Shown: piece by piece, positions 63,975 through 64,000 of the stretch | Layout of the letters: the number at the start of each line of letters is the position of its first letter | How positions within the stretch are numbered: position 1 is the first letter of the stretch | Assembly (NCBI GenBank): GCA_922989275.2 | Contig: OV277867.1 | Span: forward strand, 6,572,001 to 6,636,000 | Origin: Gari tellinella | Taxonomy: Eukaryota; Mollusca; Bivalvia; Cardiida; Psammobiidae | Length of the DNA: 64,000 nucleotides | Direction of reading: 5' to 3' | Program-made: the position numbers and the translations under genes | Notes under the pieces: model-generated | Database searches by the model: none | Told to the model about the DNA's origin: nothing | The model's input: only the letters and a program-made list of their open reading frames with translations

Positions 63975-64000
63975 CTGTGCATCCCGAGTCCTATACTCAT
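63975..64000 (-). CDS. BAR-like adaptor gene, coding exon 1 (may continue past the window)
   Basis: ATG at 64000-63998 opens MSIGLGMH plus two bases (AG), then donor GTAAAA. The two-base overhang completes an Arg codon with exon 2. The window ends exactly at this ATG, so an earlier start or a 5' UTR cannot be seen; Met7 in the same exon is another possible start. Confidence 0.6.

Noticed and set aside
1..64000. Transposase genes for the TTAA, TA or 6-base-duplication families
   Set aside because: No ORF with a DDE/D, hAT, Helitron or reverse transcriptase motif was found; all copies are non-autonomous.

Overview
This is AT-rich metazoan nuclear DNA: spliced genes with GT-AG introns of several kilobases, no operons, and introns packed with short non-autonomous DNA transposons. 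The repeat types (many palindromic TTAA- and TA-flanked MITEs, plus elements whose ends read GCTCACCT...AGGTGAGC) suggest a bivalve mollusc. The species assignment is inference; nothing here proves it.

Two protein-coding genes can be assembled, both on the minus strand. (1) A TMEM53-like alpha/beta-hydrolase-fold gene has three coding exons (25698-25663, 18539-18309, 11823-11176) and encodes 304 residues. (2) A gene of eleven coding exons runs from 64000, where the first visible ATG lies exactly at the window edge, to the stop codon at 42217-42215. All ten junctions keep phase, and the 1125 coding bases encode 374 residues. The predicted product has a helical, BAR-like N-terminal two thirds and a disordered tail with a PPxY motif, a PxPxPR SH3-ligand motif and a tyrosine in an acidic context. 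I do not recognise its family. Intron 10 opens with a 12-copy tandem array (about 43111-44607) made from the end of exon 10. Each unit carries its own splice donor.

Region by region: 1-11 kb is repeats only, including a 2.2 kb element (5881-8039) with a near-identical copy at 38662-40645, and a duplicated tRNA-like unit at 2.8-3.3 kb. The TMEM53-like gene and its MITE-filled introns occupy 11-26 kb. The interval 26-42 kb is intergenic repeat DNA. The eleven-exon gene fills 42-64 kb, with a four-level transposon nest at 44.9-48.1 kb and a tandem repeat rich in TCAAGGTCA at 49.7-51.3 kb.

Repeat families are lettered here for convenience. TTAA-flanked: A (TIR CCCTTTACCCCATAG), B (CCCTTAGCCYGCC), C (CCCTTCACTGCC-like), D (CTCTTTCCTCCCTGAAAC), L (CCCATTTGTGCCCA). 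TA-flanked: E (CAGTAAAACCTCTCTA), F (CAGTGGAGAATCTG), G (CAGTGCTCCCTCTCTAC), M (CAGTAAAACCCCTCTAA). With 6-bp target duplications: H (CAGGGCTGCCATTTCTCC), K (CAGGGCTCCAGATAAG). Others: I (GGGGCCCGTTTTACT), J (ACAAGAG...GCTCACCT / AGGTGAGCTAAAA), N (CTGTAAAAC...TCGCG), P (tandem TCAAGGTCA element). The main pattern is that otherwise unrelated shells carry one of only two kinds of central palindrome: core 1 (CTTAAAGCAGG...GCAGAATGCGCC, in A, H, N and as a variant in E) and core 2 (CAAACAGTTTGGATCC...GATCAGACGCCG and variants, in B, C, D, F, G, I, J, L). No transposase gene for any of them was recognised in the window.
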